A stretch of DNA of 64,000 bases from Methanococcus voltae. GTDB lineage: Archaea; AGJL01; Methanococci; Methanococcales; Methanococcaceae. Location of the stretch: assembly GCF_024807655.1 (NCBI RefSeq), contig NZ_JANUCR010000002.1, positions 62,001 to 126,000 of the forward strand. The letters are read 5' to 3'. The notes under the pieces are model-generated. The model did no database searches. It was given only the letters and a program-made list of their open reading frames with translations, and had not been told where the DNA came from. A program made the position numbers and the translations under genes. Shown one piece after another: positions 35,784 through 46,147 of the stretch. The first letter of the stretch is position 1. Each line of letters starts with the position of its first letter.

Positions 35784-35897
35784 AACTTCACCAATAATTT
35801 TTATAAATATTATAATTTTTTTATAAATGATATAGATTATCATAATATTTTAAAATAAATATGTTTTATTTGAATGTAATATTATTTAAATTTAAAT

Positions 35898-37304
35898 CTA
35901 AAAATTAAAATCATTATGTATTACAATAGTTTTAGTCTCTGTCATCTCTTCAACGGTGTATTTTATCCCTTCTCTACCCAATCCACTATTTTTAACGCCC
36001 CCAAATGGCATATTATCTTGTCTAAAAGTTGGGCTATTGTTAATCATAACTCCCCCATACTCAAGATTTTCTGCAAGATACATAGCTTTATTAATATCTT
36101 TGGTAAAAACGCCCGCTTGTAATCCGTAATTACCTTTATTTGCTAATTCAAGCCCGTGCTCCATATTTATAATTTTTGTAATGGGTAAAACTGGTCCAAA
36201 AGTTTCAACATTTAAAAGGCTATTATTTTCTCTAACTGATATTATTGTAGGGCTTATTAATGAATCTCGTCTCATGCCCCCAGTTATTAATTCCCCGCCT
36301 TCTGAAATGGCTTTTTTTATTAAATTTTCTACTTTATCCGCACTTTCTGAGGTAATAAGCGGTCCCATATCTGTACTATCCTCAAGTGGATTTCCTACGT
36401 TGAAATTTCGGGTTTTATCCATTAATTTATCTATAAACTCATCGTAAATATTTTCATGCACTAAAACTTTACCTACCGAAATGCAAACCTGTCCGGAATT
36501 AAGATATTTACTTTTTACTGCACTTTCTACGGCTTTATCAATATCACAATCGTCTAAAACTATTAATGGATTATTACCCCCTAATTCAAGAGCAATTTTT
36601 TTCATACCTGCATTTTTGGCAATATTTTTACCTACTTCCACACTACCGGTGAATGAAACCATATTAACATTGTCATTAGTGGCTATTTCATTACCCACTA
36701 TTTCCCCGTGCCCTGTGATTAAATTAAATACCCCTAATGGTATTTTCATCTTTTTTAATGTATTTTCTATTAACTTTGTAAGTAATATTGCGGATAATGG
36801 AGCTTTAGAAGATGGATGTAATACTATTGTATTACCCGTAGCTATCGCAGGTGCTATTTTATGCACAACTAAGTTCAAAGGGTAATTAAATGGAGTAATA
36901 GCTCCAACAACACCCACAGGTTCTTTTTTAGTGTAAATAAGCCTATTTTCTGAATTAATCGTTTCCCCACGTAATTCTTTGGCATAAAAGGCAGATAATC
37001 TAAGTGCTGTAATGCTCCTATCTACTTCTATTCGCCCCTGTTTAACGGGTTTTCCTGCATCAACGGCCAATAATTTTATAAACCTATCTTTATTATTTGA
37101 AACAGCTTCTGCTAATCTCATTAATATTTTATAACGATTATTTGCCGATAATTTACGCATATGTTCTTTATTTTCCACAGCAACTTTTATTGCATTTTTA
37201 GTTTCATCTCTGGTATTTGCAGTAATTTTTTCAATCACTTTGTAGTCGTATGGGTTTATAACGTCGATTTCATCTCTTAATATCCATTTACCATCAATAA
37301 ACAT
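35898..37304 (-). CDS. cofA: Lactaldehyde dehydrogenase (F420 synthesis) or related ALDH
   Basis: A 468-residue aldehyde dehydrogenase with E-L-G-G-N-N-P (general base) and the catalytic cysteine in S-G-Q-V-C-I-S. The C-terminal motif N-M-P-F-G-G-V-K-N-S-G-L-G-R is also present. Size and overall pattern fit the methanococcal L-lactaldehyde dehydrogenase CofA, which makes lactate for coenzyme F420. Non-phosphorylating glyceraldehyde-3-phosphate dehydrogenases belong to the same family, so the substrate is inferred. GGTGAT precedes the ATG. Confidence 0.72.
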   Translation of the reverse strand: MFIDGKWILRDEIDVINPYDYKVIEKITANTRDETKNAIKVAVENKEHMRKLSANNRYKILMRLAEAVSNNKDRFIKLLAVDAGKPVKQGRIEVDRSITALRLSAFYAKELRGETINSENRLIYTKKEPVGVVGAITPFNYPLNLVVHKIAPAIATGNTIVLHPSSKAPLSAILLTKLIENTLKKMKIPLGVFNLITGHGEIVGNEIATNDNVNMVSFTGSVEVGKNIAKNAGMKKIALELGGNNPLIVLDDCDIDKAVESAVKSKYLNSGQVCISVGKVLVHENIYDEFIDKLMDKTRNFNVGNPLEDSTDMGPLITSESADKVENLIKKAISEGGELITGGMRRDSLISPTIISVRENNSLLNVETFGPVLPITKIINMEHGLELANKGNYGLQAGVFTKDINKAMYLAENLEYGGVMINNSPTFRQDNMPFGGVKNSGLGREGIKYTVEEMTETKTIVIHNDFNF

Positions 37305-37517
37305 AAAATCACCTTTATAATCATCAACATAATTAAAATAATTTAATAATTTAATAATTTAATAATTTTTTCAATATGATATAACATTCCTTTTAATCAA
37401 TTCTTTAAAATATTATCTATTTTAAAATATTAATAATCTTCGTAAAATAAGATGAATATTATTTAAAAATTTAACATATTATTAATTTAAAAAAAGAAAT
37501 TAAAATAAAATAAGAAA

Positions 37518-38003
37518 TTATTCAATATGACCTAAAATATGACCGCTTTCTTTTTTAATTATTTTTAAACCAGTTTTACAAGCATTAACTGAACCAGGCA
37601 ATGAGTAAATAAGTTTTTTATTATATATTCCTGCAGAAGCTCTTGAGAGTATTGTCGAAAATTGAACTTCATCATAGCTTAATTTGTGGAATACTATACT
37701 AAAACCTTCGAGTTTTTTATCATATAATTCATTGACTACTTCTGAAGTATTATCTCTGTTAGATAGCCCCGTACCGCCAGTTAATACGATACACTCGACA
37801 TCAGAATACTCTACAATATGTTTTATAAGACCTTTTATCATTTCAGGACTATCGGGAATTAATTCGTATATTTCAGCGTTTAATTCATCCCTCAATAACA
37901 TACCTGAACCATCTTCAACAGTTAAACCCCTTAATTTTTCCATATACCTGCTATCGCTAATGGAAACTACTGCATATCTTATGTTTTGTACTTTAGTATG
38001 CAT
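37518..38003 (-). CDS. moaB: MoaB/MogA-type molybdopterin adenylyltransferase
   Basis: A 161-residue protein of the MoaB/MogA fold: A-V-V-S-I-S-D-S-R near the start, D-G-S-G-M-L-L, then T-G-G-T-G-L-S-N-R-D-N-T and S-R-A-S-A-G, ending L-P-G-S-V-N-A. It activates molybdopterin for molybdenum or tungsten insertion, needed for formylmethanofuran and formate dehydrogenases. The ATG at 38003 has GAGGG just upstream; that site lies inside a longer frame that opens at 38015. Confidence 0.85.
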   Translation of the reverse strand: MHTKVQNIRYAVVSISDSRYMEKLRGLTVEDGSGMLLRDELNAEIYELIPDSPEMIKGLIKHIVEYSDVECIVLTGGTGLSNRDNTSEVVNELYDKKLEGFSIVFHKLSYDEVQFSTILSRASAGIYNKKLIYSLPGSVNACKTGLKIIKKESGHILGHIE

Positions 38004-38115
38004 AAAATCCCTCATTTTTAATTTTATAATTATATTGTAATTTAATATATATTCATATGAATATATTAAATTTGATGCACTAATTTATTATTATAAATAA
38101 CCTATATTTTATAAA

Positions 38116-38970
38116 TTATTCTTTGATTTTCATTTTATTAGTTTTCATATAATCCAATAAATTTGTTCGAGCTTCGCCAATTGTATAGCCCATATCAATG
38201 TTTAATTTATCCTCACGCTTCAATATTTCTATTAAATGCGAAATACGAGGTAATCTTAATTTTGAATTTCTGATGGCTTCAGTATCGCTAAATATTTCTT
38301 TAGGAGTTCCATTTTTTATAATTTTTCCATTACTTATTAAGTAAACCTTATTAGCATAAACAGGAACTAAATCAACGTCGTGAGTTGAAATTATAATCGT
38401 AATACCTTGTTTATTCAAATCATACAATAATCGCATAATTTGAGATGCTCCAAGTGGGTCAAGACCTGCAGTAGGTTCATCAAGGACTATTATTTCGGGT
38501 TTCATAGCCAAAATACCTGCAATTGCAACTCTTTTTTTCTGACCCCCACTTAAATGGTGCGGTGGTTTTTCATCATAACCTTCCATATCGACCGCTTTTA
38601 AAGATTCTTTTACTCTTTTGGCCACTTCGTCGTGATTTAATCCTAAATTCATTGGTCCAAATGCAATATCTTGTGCAACAGTAGGGGCAAAAAGTTGGTC
38701 ATCGGGATTTTGAAATACGATACCGACTGTTTTCCGTACTTCGAGTAAATCTTTATTTTTGTAGGATATGGGATTTTCTTTGACTTTAACAACTCCTTCT
38801 TTTGGTTTTAGAATGCCGTTAAAATGTAAAAATAATGTTGATTTTCCAGCCCCATTAGGTCCTAAAATCGCAATCATATCCCCTTTGTTAGCTTTAAAAT
38901 TAATACCGTTTAACGCAGAAGTACCATCAGGATATTTATAAACTAAGTCATTTACTTCGAGAATTGGCAA
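38116..38970 (-). CDS. cbiO: Cobalt ECF transporter ATPase CbiO (TTG start)
   Basis: A 284-residue ATPase. Walker A G-P-N-G-A-G-K-S-T, Q-loop F-Q-N-P-D-D-Q, signature L-S-G-G-Q, Walker B I-V-L-D-E-P-T-A-G. It starts at TTG with GGTGA close upstream. It is the last of the cbiM-N-Q-O genes of a group I energy-coupling-factor importer. The presence of CbiN favours cobalt over nickel. The C-terminal tail is basic. Confidence 0.88.
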   Translation of the reverse strand: MPILEVNDLVYKYPDGTSALNGINFKANKGDMIAILGPNGAGKSTLFLHFNGILKPKEGVVKVKENPISYKNKDLLEVRKTVGIVFQNPDDQLFAPTVAQDIAFGPMNLGLNHDEVAKRVKESLKAVDMEGYDEKPPHHLSGGQKKRVAIAGILAMKPEIIVLDEPTAGLDPLGASQIMRLLYDLNKQGITIIISTHDVDLVPVYANKVYLISNGKIIKNGTPKEIFSDTEAIRNSKLRLPRISHLIEILKREDKLNIDMGYTIGEARTNLLDYMKTNKMKIKE

Positions 38971-39168
38971 TATATCACCGCAATTATTATAAATTCTAAT
39001 TAAATTTAATAAAAAATTATGGTATTATAAAAATATAAAACCATAAAAATATAAAACTGAAAATATAACTTATCTAAAATTATTATCTTGTAGATTATAA
39101 AATTTTGACATAAACATAATATACACATAATAATTTATTATATTATAAAAAATGTGATACATTATTTT

Positions 39169-39948
39169 TTAATATATTAAAGTGGGGATTAGCCCTAATA
39201 AAATAATAATTCCTTCAAATAAAAATATTCCAAATATTTGGCTTTTCGCAATTGATTGTTTTTCTCCAAAATGGTGGATATTCCCATCATAGCCTCGAGC
39301 GCACATCGTAGTGTATAAATTATCGCCTTTATCTAACGAGCGTAATAACATCACACCTGCAAGTATTCCCATTGATTTATACGAATTTTTAAATCCTGAA
39401 TATCCAAATCTCGTTTTTTGAGCGTTTTCTATCATCAAAGCTTCATCAATCAATATGAAAATATATCTGTATATCAACATAGTAATTTCAATAACGCTTT
39501 GAGGTATCTTTAAATCTTTTAAAACGGTAAATAATTGCGTAATTGGGGTAGTAAGTGCTAAAAATAAAGTACAACTTACACCTGCAAACATTCTAAATAG
39601 GGCGTGATATCCTAAATTAAAACCCTCATAATATAAAGGAATTGAGAAATTTCCTACGTTTATACTAAACCAAACGTCTGTACCAAATAGTAATGTCATA
39701 AATACCAATGAAAATATTCCAAATAATACTGGAATTGATAATAATTTAAAATATATTCCTTTGGGAACTTTTGCTTTGAAAATTGTTAAAATAATCATTG
39801 AAATAGCCATTAAAATACAAATAGTTGGGGAATTAAATAATAATACTACAAATAAAGATATCATTGAAAATATTACTTTTAATTGGGGATTTATGTGATA
39901 TAATCCATTAGAGTGAGCAATATCATCAATCAATAATTTTTGAACCAT
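39169..39948 (-). CDS. cbiQ: Cobalt ECF transporter membrane component CbiQ
   Basis: A 259-residue membrane protein of the EcfT/CbiQ type, with about five helices and the cytoplasmic coupling motifs A-Q-K-T-R-F-G and M-C-A-R-G-Y-D-G that contact the ATPase. GGCGAT precedes the ATG. It couples CbiO to the CbiM substrate component. It is 198 bp upstream of cbiO and 350 bp downstream of cbiN. Confidence 0.87.
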   Translation of the reverse strand: MVQKLLIDDIAHSNGLYHINPQLKVIFSMISLFVVLLFNSPTICILMAISMIILTIFKAKVPKGIYFKLLSIPVLFGIFSLVFMTLLFGTDVWFSINVGNFSIPLYYEGFNLGYHALFRMFAGVSCTLFLALTTPITQLFTVLKDLKIPQSVIEITMLIYRYIFILIDEALMIENAQKTRFGYSGFKNSYKSMGILAGVMLLRSLDKGDNLYTTMCARGYDGNIHHFGEKQSIAKSQIFGIFLFEGIIILLGLIPTLIY

Positions 39949-40108
39949 TTTATCGCCATAACCTAAATTAATCTGTATTTTAACGTTTTAATAGATTTAT
40001 ATCGTATTAAATTTTATTTTTAGTTGGTGTACATTATGCCATTAATGTTATTAAAACTTAATTGATAATTATTAAATAATCTTTAATTGAGTGTATTATT
40101 TTTAATTG

Positions 40109-40140
<32 letters not shown>

Positions 40141-40174
40141 AAATAGTTAATCAACTAATCAACTACTCAACTAA

Positions 40175-40218
40175 TTTAAAAAAATAAAAAATAAAAAATA
40201 AACAATAAAAAAAATTAA
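40175..40218 (-). terminator. T-tract cluster downstream of cbiN
   Basis: On the minus strand, runs of six to eight T bases interrupted by single A or G bases lie 80-125 bases after the cbiN stop. This suits a stop signal for a cbiMN transcript. Confidence 0.4.
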
Positions 40219-40298
40219 GAGATATGTCTAAATATGTAAAATAGGAGAGTTAAAGTATTTTATTATGTTATATTTTTATTTTGTCCCCATAACTAAGT

Positions 40299-40607
40299 TT
40301 ATTCATTATTTTCAGGTTTATTATTCTTTTTAAGTCCTTTAAAGTATCCAATATAGTATCCAATTATTATGGCACCTATGGCAGCCTGTAAAGCAAATAA
40401 TAAACTTTCTATTTCCCCACTTGGAGGTTCCCAGAATGAATTAAACCAAGGTTCATATTCTGGTTGTATTATGATAATTTGTTCTTCGGCAGCTCCATCA
40501 GCACCGCCGAAATATCCGTCGTCTTCACCAAGCCCACTGTATATAATCAAAGGTGCTACAATAATGGCAATAAGTGCTAAAATCATAAAGAGATGTTTAT
40601 TACTCAT
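40299..40607 (-). CDS. cbiN: Cobalt ECF transporter small component CbiN
   Basis: A 102-residue protein with an N-terminal and a C-terminal hydrophobic segment around an outward loop with G-E-D-D-G-Y-F-G-G-A-D-G, typical of CbiN. CbiN helps CbiM load Co2+. ATG 40607 has AAGGTGG upstream; a GTG nine bases earlier is in frame. The start overlaps the end of cbiM by eight bases. Confidence 0.85.
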   Translation of the reverse strand: MSNKHLFMILALIAIIVAPLIIYSGLGEDDGYFGGADGAAEEQIIIIQPEYEPWFNSFWEPPSGEIESLLFALQAAIGAIIIGYYIGYFKGLKKNNKPENNE

Positions 40608-41268
40608 TATTACCACCTTTTTTTATGTTTGTTATTTTTTCAAATAATTCAGGTCTTAATTCAGACAAGTAATCCCATAACAATGCAGTAATAAGACCTT
40701 CTGCTATTGCAAGAGGTATCTGTGTTATTGCAAATATTGTTCCAAATTCCGTGAATGACGACATAAAGTCTGGAACAGGGAATGCTAAAGCTAACTGTAT
40801 TGACGTAGTCAAATATGTTGCCCAATCTGCAAATATTGCAGTAAGCATTACAACCCAAGTAATATTTAATTTTCCTCTCAAAGCTTTAAATACCAAGTAT
40901 CCTACAAATGGTCCCATAATACCCATTGAGAATATATTGGCACCTAATGTGGATATACCACCGTGTGCAAGTACTAATGCTTGGAATAACAATACAATGG
41001 TTGCCAAAACTGATGTAATCGCAGGACCAAATAATATAGCACCTAAACCATTACCTGTTGGGTGTGAACAGCTTCCTGATACCGATGGTAGTTTTAAAGA
41101 ACTTAAAACGAACATAAAAGCACCGGAAATAGCCAATAAAGGTTTAGCTTCAGGATTATTTTTAAGAACTTTATTTAAGTTTAATATCCCATATCCTACA
41201 ACAATAGCGGATATAATATACCAAACTATTGCCCATTCCATGGGTAAATAACCTTCCATAATGTGCAA
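40600..41268 (-). CDS. cbiM: Cobalt ECF transporter substrate-binding component CbiM (TTG start)
   Basis: A 222-residue membrane protein starting M-H-I-M-E-G-Y-L-P. The second-residue histidine is a metal ligand conserved in CbiM/NikM, which fixes the start at the TTG (41268), itself preceded by GAGGTGAT. Further motifs: H-P-T-G-N-G-L-G and L-V-L-A-H-G-G-I-S-T-L-G-A-N. It captures Co2+ for corrinoid synthesis, a high demand in methanogens. Confidence 0.9.
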   Translation of the reverse strand: MHIMEGYLPMEWAIVWYIISAIVVGYGILNLNKVLKNNPEAKPLLAISGAFMFVLSSLKLPSVSGSCSHPTGNGLGAILFGPAITSVLATIVLLFQALVLAHGGISTLGANIFSMGIMGPFVGYLVFKALRGKLNITWVVMLTAIFADWATYLTTSIQLALAFPVPDFMSSFTEFGTIFAITQIPLAIAEGLITALLWDYLSELRPELFEKITNIKKGGNNE

Positions 41269-41677
41269 GATATCACCTCATTATTTTTTACGTTTTTAAC
41301 ATTTTTAACATCGTTGATTTTTAAAATTAACTTAAAAATATTCTATTTTTATTAATTATGTAGTATGGTATTTTTAATTTATTTTGAGTATATAGTATGC
41401 TAATTAAATATGCTAATTATGTTGTTATTTTACATAGTTAACTAGTAATTCTATTTAATTTTATATTATGCAATTTAAATTTACTACGTTTATAGTATAT
41501 AAATATTGTTAATTAAATTTAAGTAGAACATTATTAAAGTTAATTTTAATAAATAAATATTTATTTTTAATTACATATAATTTTAAAATACCTTAAAATA
41601 TACTTTAAAAAGTAGTAAAAGATAAAAAAATAGAAAAAAAGCAATTTAATTAGAAATAACGAGTATTTTTTTAATAT
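41269..41677. other. 409-bp region upstream of cbiM
   Basis: Lies between hacA (stop at 41678) and cbiM, both on the minus strand. It holds a consensus TATA box (41496-41503), which would give cbiM a leader of about 200 bases, and a 10-bp palindrome TAGTTAACTA (41435-41444) inside that leader. No gene seen. Confidence 0.5.
41496..41503 (-). promoter_or_regulatory. Consensus TATA box upstream of cbiM
   Basis: TTTATATA on the minus strand, the usual methanogen box A. Predicted start of transcription near 41470. Confidence 0.5.
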
Positions 41678-42952
41678 TTAATGTTCATTTGTGATATAAC
41701 CTTTAATGGCACTCATTGCAGCTATGGCAGGTGATGAAAGATAGACATCTGAATTTAGATTGCCCATTCTACCCTTAAAGTTTCTATTAGTTGTAGATAA
41801 CGCAACTTCACCATCTCCTAAAACACCTTGATGAGCCCCTAAGCAAGGACCACAACCTGGCGTACATATCATAGCACCTGCATCTATGAAAGTTTGTATA
41901 AGTCCTTCATTAAGTGCTTGATTGAATATTGTTTTAGAAGCGGGTATTATTATTAACCTAACATTTCTATGTACTTTACTGTTTTTTAAGTACTTTGCAG
42001 CGATTCTAAGGTCGTTTATTTTACCATTGGTGCAAGAACCGATGAATACCTGGTCTATTTCAAGCCCTTTAATATTTGAAACGTCTGTCACGTTATCAGG
42101 ATGATGCGGACAAGCAACTTGCTCTTCCATATCGGTAATATCAAATTCTACAACGTCATAATAAGAATCATTTTCAAGATTAGAATTGTAATAATCAGAA
42201 GTTAATCTTTCTTTTTTAAGTTCTGCTATTTTTGACTCATTAACTCCCGCACGTGCTAAATAGTTATAGGTAGTATCGTCAGCTTCAATTAAACCAGTTT
42301 TACCGCCCATTTCTATGGCCATATTACTCATAGTCATTCTGTCATCCATATCTAAATTTTTGACTGCATTTCCACCGTATTCAAGAGCCATATACGTTGC
42401 TCCACTTCTACCAATTTCTTTGCAGGTTTTTAAGATAATATCTTTACCGAATATACGTTCATTAACGCCAGATACTTCTATACGAATTGTTTCAGGCACT
42501 TTTAACCAAGTTTTACCCATAGCATATATATAACCCATATCTGTAGCTCCAAAACCTGTAGCAAATGCCCCAAATGCCCCGTGTGTACAGGTATGGCTAT
42601 CGCCACCTGTTATAATGGTATTTGGTAATACATGACCATTTTCGGGTAATAATTGATGACAAATGCCTTCTCCACCTTTGTAATAGTTTTTGATACCTTG
42701 TTCATTTACAAAATTTCGAGTAATTACTTGCATATTTGCCGCTTTTGCAGTATTTGCAGGTACGTTATGGTCAAATACTATAACGATTTTATCTGGGTTC
42801 CATACTTTATTTGCAATTTTTTCAAAAGTTTTAACAGTTAAAGGAGTAGTTCCGTCATGCGTCATTGCAATATCGACATCAACTTCAACGGTTTCGCCTG
42901 CAACAACTTCCCTACCCATTTTTTTAGACATTATTTTTTCCGCAAGTGTCAT
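41678..42952 (-). CDS. hacA: Methanogen homoaconitase large subunit
   Basis: A 424-residue aconitase-family large subunit. Cluster cysteines lie in G-S-C-T-N-G and C-T-P-G-C-G-P-C; D-S-H-T-C-T-H-G-A-F and a long match to the M. jannaschii HacA pattern (M-T-H-D-G-T-T-P-L, G-G-E-G-I-C-H-Q) follow. HacA/HacB hydrate and rearrange homocitrate and its longer homologues toward 2-oxosuberate for coenzyme B. The paralogous isopropylmalate isomerase (LeuC) is very similar; I prefer HacA. The small subunit is not adjacent. GGTGA precedes the ATG. Confidence 0.78.
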   Translation of the reverse strand: MTLAEKIMSKKMGREVVAGETVEVDVDIAMTHDGTTPLTVKTFEKIANKVWNPDKIVIVFDHNVPANTAKAANMQVITRNFVNEQGIKNYYKGGEGICHQLLPENGHVLPNTIITGGDSHTCTHGAFGAFATGFGATDMGYIYAMGKTWLKVPETIRIEVSGVNERIFGKDIILKTCKEIGRSGATYMALEYGGNAVKNLDMDDRMTMSNMAIEMGGKTGLIEADDTTYNYLARAGVNESKIAELKKERLTSDYYNSNLENDSYYDVVEFDITDMEEQVACPHHPDNVTDVSNIKGLEIDQVFIGSCTNGKINDLRIAAKYLKNSKVHRNVRLIIIPASKTIFNQALNEGLIQTFIDAGAMICTPGCGPCLGAHQGVLGDGEVALSTTNRNFKGRMGNLNSDVYLSSPAIAAMSAIKGYITNEH

Positions 42953-43136
42953 AATTTCACCAAAATGTATACGTTTTTCAAAGAATTATGTTAAATTTTC
43001 ATACTTTAAACTTTTTAAATTAAATTATTTATTTACAATCTTATTATTTTGTATTTATTATATATTTATCGATTATATCTGATATATTTTTAGTATTAAG
43101 GACATCATATTTTAAAATAAATGTCAAATAATAAAC

Positions 43137-43200
43137 TAAACTAAAAATAAAATAAAATAAAAATAAAATAAAAATAAACTAAAATAATAAAATAAAAATT
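43137..43200. repeat. AATAAAA tandem repeats
   Basis: A-rich units of AAAATAAAAT type between hacA and dacZ. The T-rich complement may end the dacZ transcript. Confidence 0.5.
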
Positions 43201-43242
43201 GCATAAAATATTTTTATGTAGTATTGTATATACTCAATTAAT

Positions 43243-44121
43243 TTATGAATTAGGCTTGAATTCAGCCAATATTTCCCCATTTTTGAATACTCTTACTATG
43301 CCTCCACTCGCAGATAATGTAATTGCAACACAATCTAAATATTTAGTAATTGTTGCAGCAGAGTAGTGTCGGGCACCTAAACCGTGAGGTAAATTGATAT
43401 TGGCACCTCCACAATTTATATATCTACCGCCTCCGAAGACATTACCAATATAATCAACTAAAAACGCCCCATCAATAGTGGATAACTCTTTTAGCGTTCC
43501 TTTAACTTTTTTATCAAATATTATGGCATCGTGGCATTCAAAAGGATTTAGTATCAAAGGGGTGGTCATTTTTAATAATTCCGATTTTTCACCGATTAAA
43601 AATGTAGTACCTATAGATTTACCTTCTCTACCCTCAACAGAAAGTTCTATACAGATAGTTAAAGATTCTAAGACTACTTTTTTCTTAATATCCTCTAATG
43701 AGCTAATATACTTATAAAATTTTACAAAGTCCGGATAATCATCCACTTCTAAGACTGAAATATTATTACTTCGAGTTATTTGCGAAGTACCGAAGATTGA
43801 TACTATCAATTCGCCCATATTCAATAATCCATTTTCCAATAATACAATCATAGCTTGATTAACTGTTGAAACTTTGCTATTTTTACCATAATTCATTAAT
43901 ATGGGTATTATGGGTTCATTTTTAAGTTTAAAGTATGTATCTTTATTTGGAGTGGCCGTTATTACTTTTAAACCATTTTTTAATAATTTAGGATTTTCTT
44001 GCACAAATTCTTTATAAATTTCGTATGATAGGCCTGATTCGGTGAATATTATAACCGTGTCTGCGTTTAAATCGTTAGACAACTCTAAACCATGCTTTAT
44101 AACATATTTAATTTTATCCAT
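43243..44121 (-). CDS. dacZ: Diadenylate cyclase DacZ (c-di-AMP synthase)
   Basis: A 292-residue protein. The N-terminal part resembles a pyruvate-kinase C-terminal-like fold (D-T-V-I-I-F-T-E-S-G). The C-terminal DisA_N/DAC domain shows D-G-A-F-L-V, the G-A-R-H loop and T-L-S-A-S-G-G-I-V-R. It makes c-di-AMP from two ATP; archaeal DacZ enzymes are linked to osmotic balance. GGTG eight bases before ATG 44121 sets the start; the frame opens 18 bases earlier. It lies directly upstream of hacA, as the homologues do in M. jannaschii. Confidence 0.85.
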   Translation of the reverse strand: MDKIKYVIKHGLELSNDLNADTVIIFTESGLSYEIYKEFVQENPKLLKNGLKVITATPNKDTYFKLKNEPIIPILMNYGKNSKVSTVNQAMIVLLENGLLNMGELIVSIFGTSQITRSNNISVLEVDDYPDFVKFYKYISSLEDIKKKVVLESLTICIELSVEGREGKSIGTTFLIGEKSELLKMTTPLILNPFECHDAIIFDKKVKGTLKELSTIDGAFLVDYIGNVFGGGRYINCGGANINLPHGLGARHYSAATITKYLDCVAITLSASGGIVRVFKNGEILAEFKPNS

Positions 44122-44404
44122 TAAAAACACCAATAACAATTAAAATTTAGAAGTTCGAATTTATAATTTACATATTTCGCAACTCTGAAAATACACAAAT
44201 GTTTATATTTATAAATTTACGTATATTAGATAGCTTAATATAATTTTAAATTATGAAATGTTGTTATATTTTAAACTGTGAGTTAATATGCCGAATTTAT
44301 ATTAATTTAATCTAATATAATCTTTGTATTTGCAGATATATGTATTTTTTGATATAATTTTTTTAACACTTTAATTTTAATATGATTTTCTTAAAAAAGT
44401 AAAT

Positions 44405-45784
44405 TTATTGAATGTAATTAACAAGAGAACTTGCAAAATACGGATTTCCGATACAATGCTGGTGAGTATATCCTCCTAATACTGTTTTGTCTTCGTTTAA
44501 TAGGCCATCATAATTATTTGATATTCCTACGCCCCTATTAATTTTATATGCAAATTTAGCATTTTCCTTGATATTTATTAATTTTGAGTAATGGAATTCG
44601 TGCGCTCTAAATTTAAAACCTGATTTACCAATATGGCAATCTTCTGAAAATTCTCCTTTGACATAACTCAATCCTTGTACATTTTTGGTAGTAATAGAAT
44701 CACAATTTAGTAATCCAAGGGTTTTATGCCCATCAACAGATTTAGCAGCATACATTAAGCCACCACATTCTGCATAAATTTTAGATTCTTTATTTTCAAC
44801 TTTTTGACAAATTGAATTTAACATATCTTTATTTTCACTCAATTCTTTTGCGAATATTTCGGGGTAGCCACCCCCAATATATATAATATCTGAATCAGGA
44901 ACTTCAGAATCGTGTAAAGGACTGAAGAATTCTATTTTAGCACCATTATCTTTTAAAGCATCAACATTGTCCCAATAATAGAAGTTAAACGCTTCATCGT
45001 GCGCAATAGCTATTTTACACTTATTTTTATTTATATCCCATAATATATTTTCCTCGGAATCCGGTATTAAATTGTCAAATTCGAAATCTGCTTCAAAATC
45101 TACATCACTTATTTCTTTTAAAAGTTCCATATCCAAATTATTTTCAATAGTTTCCGCCCAAAGCCCTATTTGAGAAGCCATTTCATTTTTCTTTTCAGGA
45201 GTTGGTACTAAACCCAAATGTCTTTGCGAAACTGTCAATTCTTCACTTCGAGGTATCGCACCAATTATTTTTATTTCTTTATCATAGTATTCTACAGCAT
45301 CTTTTAATTTTTCATAGTGTTTTTCCCCCCTTATTTTATTAAATATGACTCCTTGAATATTAATATCTTCATCAAAACTTTTAAAACCTTTAATTATTGC
45401 AGCAGCACTCCTTGTAAGACTTCGTGCATCAATTAACAAAATTACCGGACTTTTTAAACTTTTTGCAACTGATGCAGTACTTCCTACGTCGTTATATGGG
45501 GATAATCCTTCATAAAGTCCCCTTACTCCTTCAATTATACTTATATCGGCTCTTTTTGAGTTTTTAGCAAATAATTTTTTTATCTGAACATCATTCATAA
45601 AAAAACTATCTAAGTTCCTTGAATGGTTATTGGTGGCAGTAGTATGGTATGTAGGGTCTATATAGTCTGGACCTATTTTATATGGTTGTACATTTAATTT
45701 TTTACTGAGTGTTGCCATAATACCTGTCGATACAGTAGTTTTTCCCACCATTGAAGAAGTACCTGCAATAACTAATCGTTTCAT
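44405..45784 (-). CDS. cfbB: Ni-sirohydrochlorin / cobyrinate a,c-diamide synthase
   Basis: A 459-residue protein. An N-terminal P-loop ([10 protein letters not shown]) and [12 protein letters not shown] belong to the CobB/CbiA synthetase domain. The C-terminal glutaminase domain carries the nucleophile in Y-A-E-C-G-G-L-M-Y. In methanogens this protein amidates Ni-sirohydrochlorin for F430, and can serve cobyrinate in B12 synthesis. ATG 45784 follows GTGA; an in-frame TTG lies 12 bases earlier. Confidence 0.87.
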   Translation of the reverse strand: MKRLVIAGTSSMVGKTTVSTGIMATLSKKLNVQPYKIGPDYIDPTYHTTATNNHSRNLDSFFMNDVQIKKLFAKNSKRADISIIEGVRGLYEGLSPYNDVGSTASVAKSLKSPVILLIDARSLTRSAAAIIKGFKSFDEDINIQGVIFNKIRGEKHYEKLKDAVEYYDKEIKIIGAIPRSEELTVSQRHLGLVPTPEKKNEMASQIGLWAETIENNLDMELLKEISDVDFEADFEFDNLIPDSEENILWDINKNKCKIAIAHDEAFNFYYWDNVDALKDNGAKIEFFSPLHDSEVPDSDIIYIGGGYPEIFAKELSENKDMLNSICQKVENKESKIYAECGGLMYAAKSVDGHKTLGLLNCDSITTKNVQGLSYVKGEFSEDCHIGKSGFKFRAHEFHYSKLINIKENAKFAYKINRGVGISNNYDGLLNEDKTVLGGYTHQHCIGNPYFASSLVNYIQ

Positions 45785-45796
45785 AATTTCACGCAA

Positions 45797-46147
<351 letters not shown>

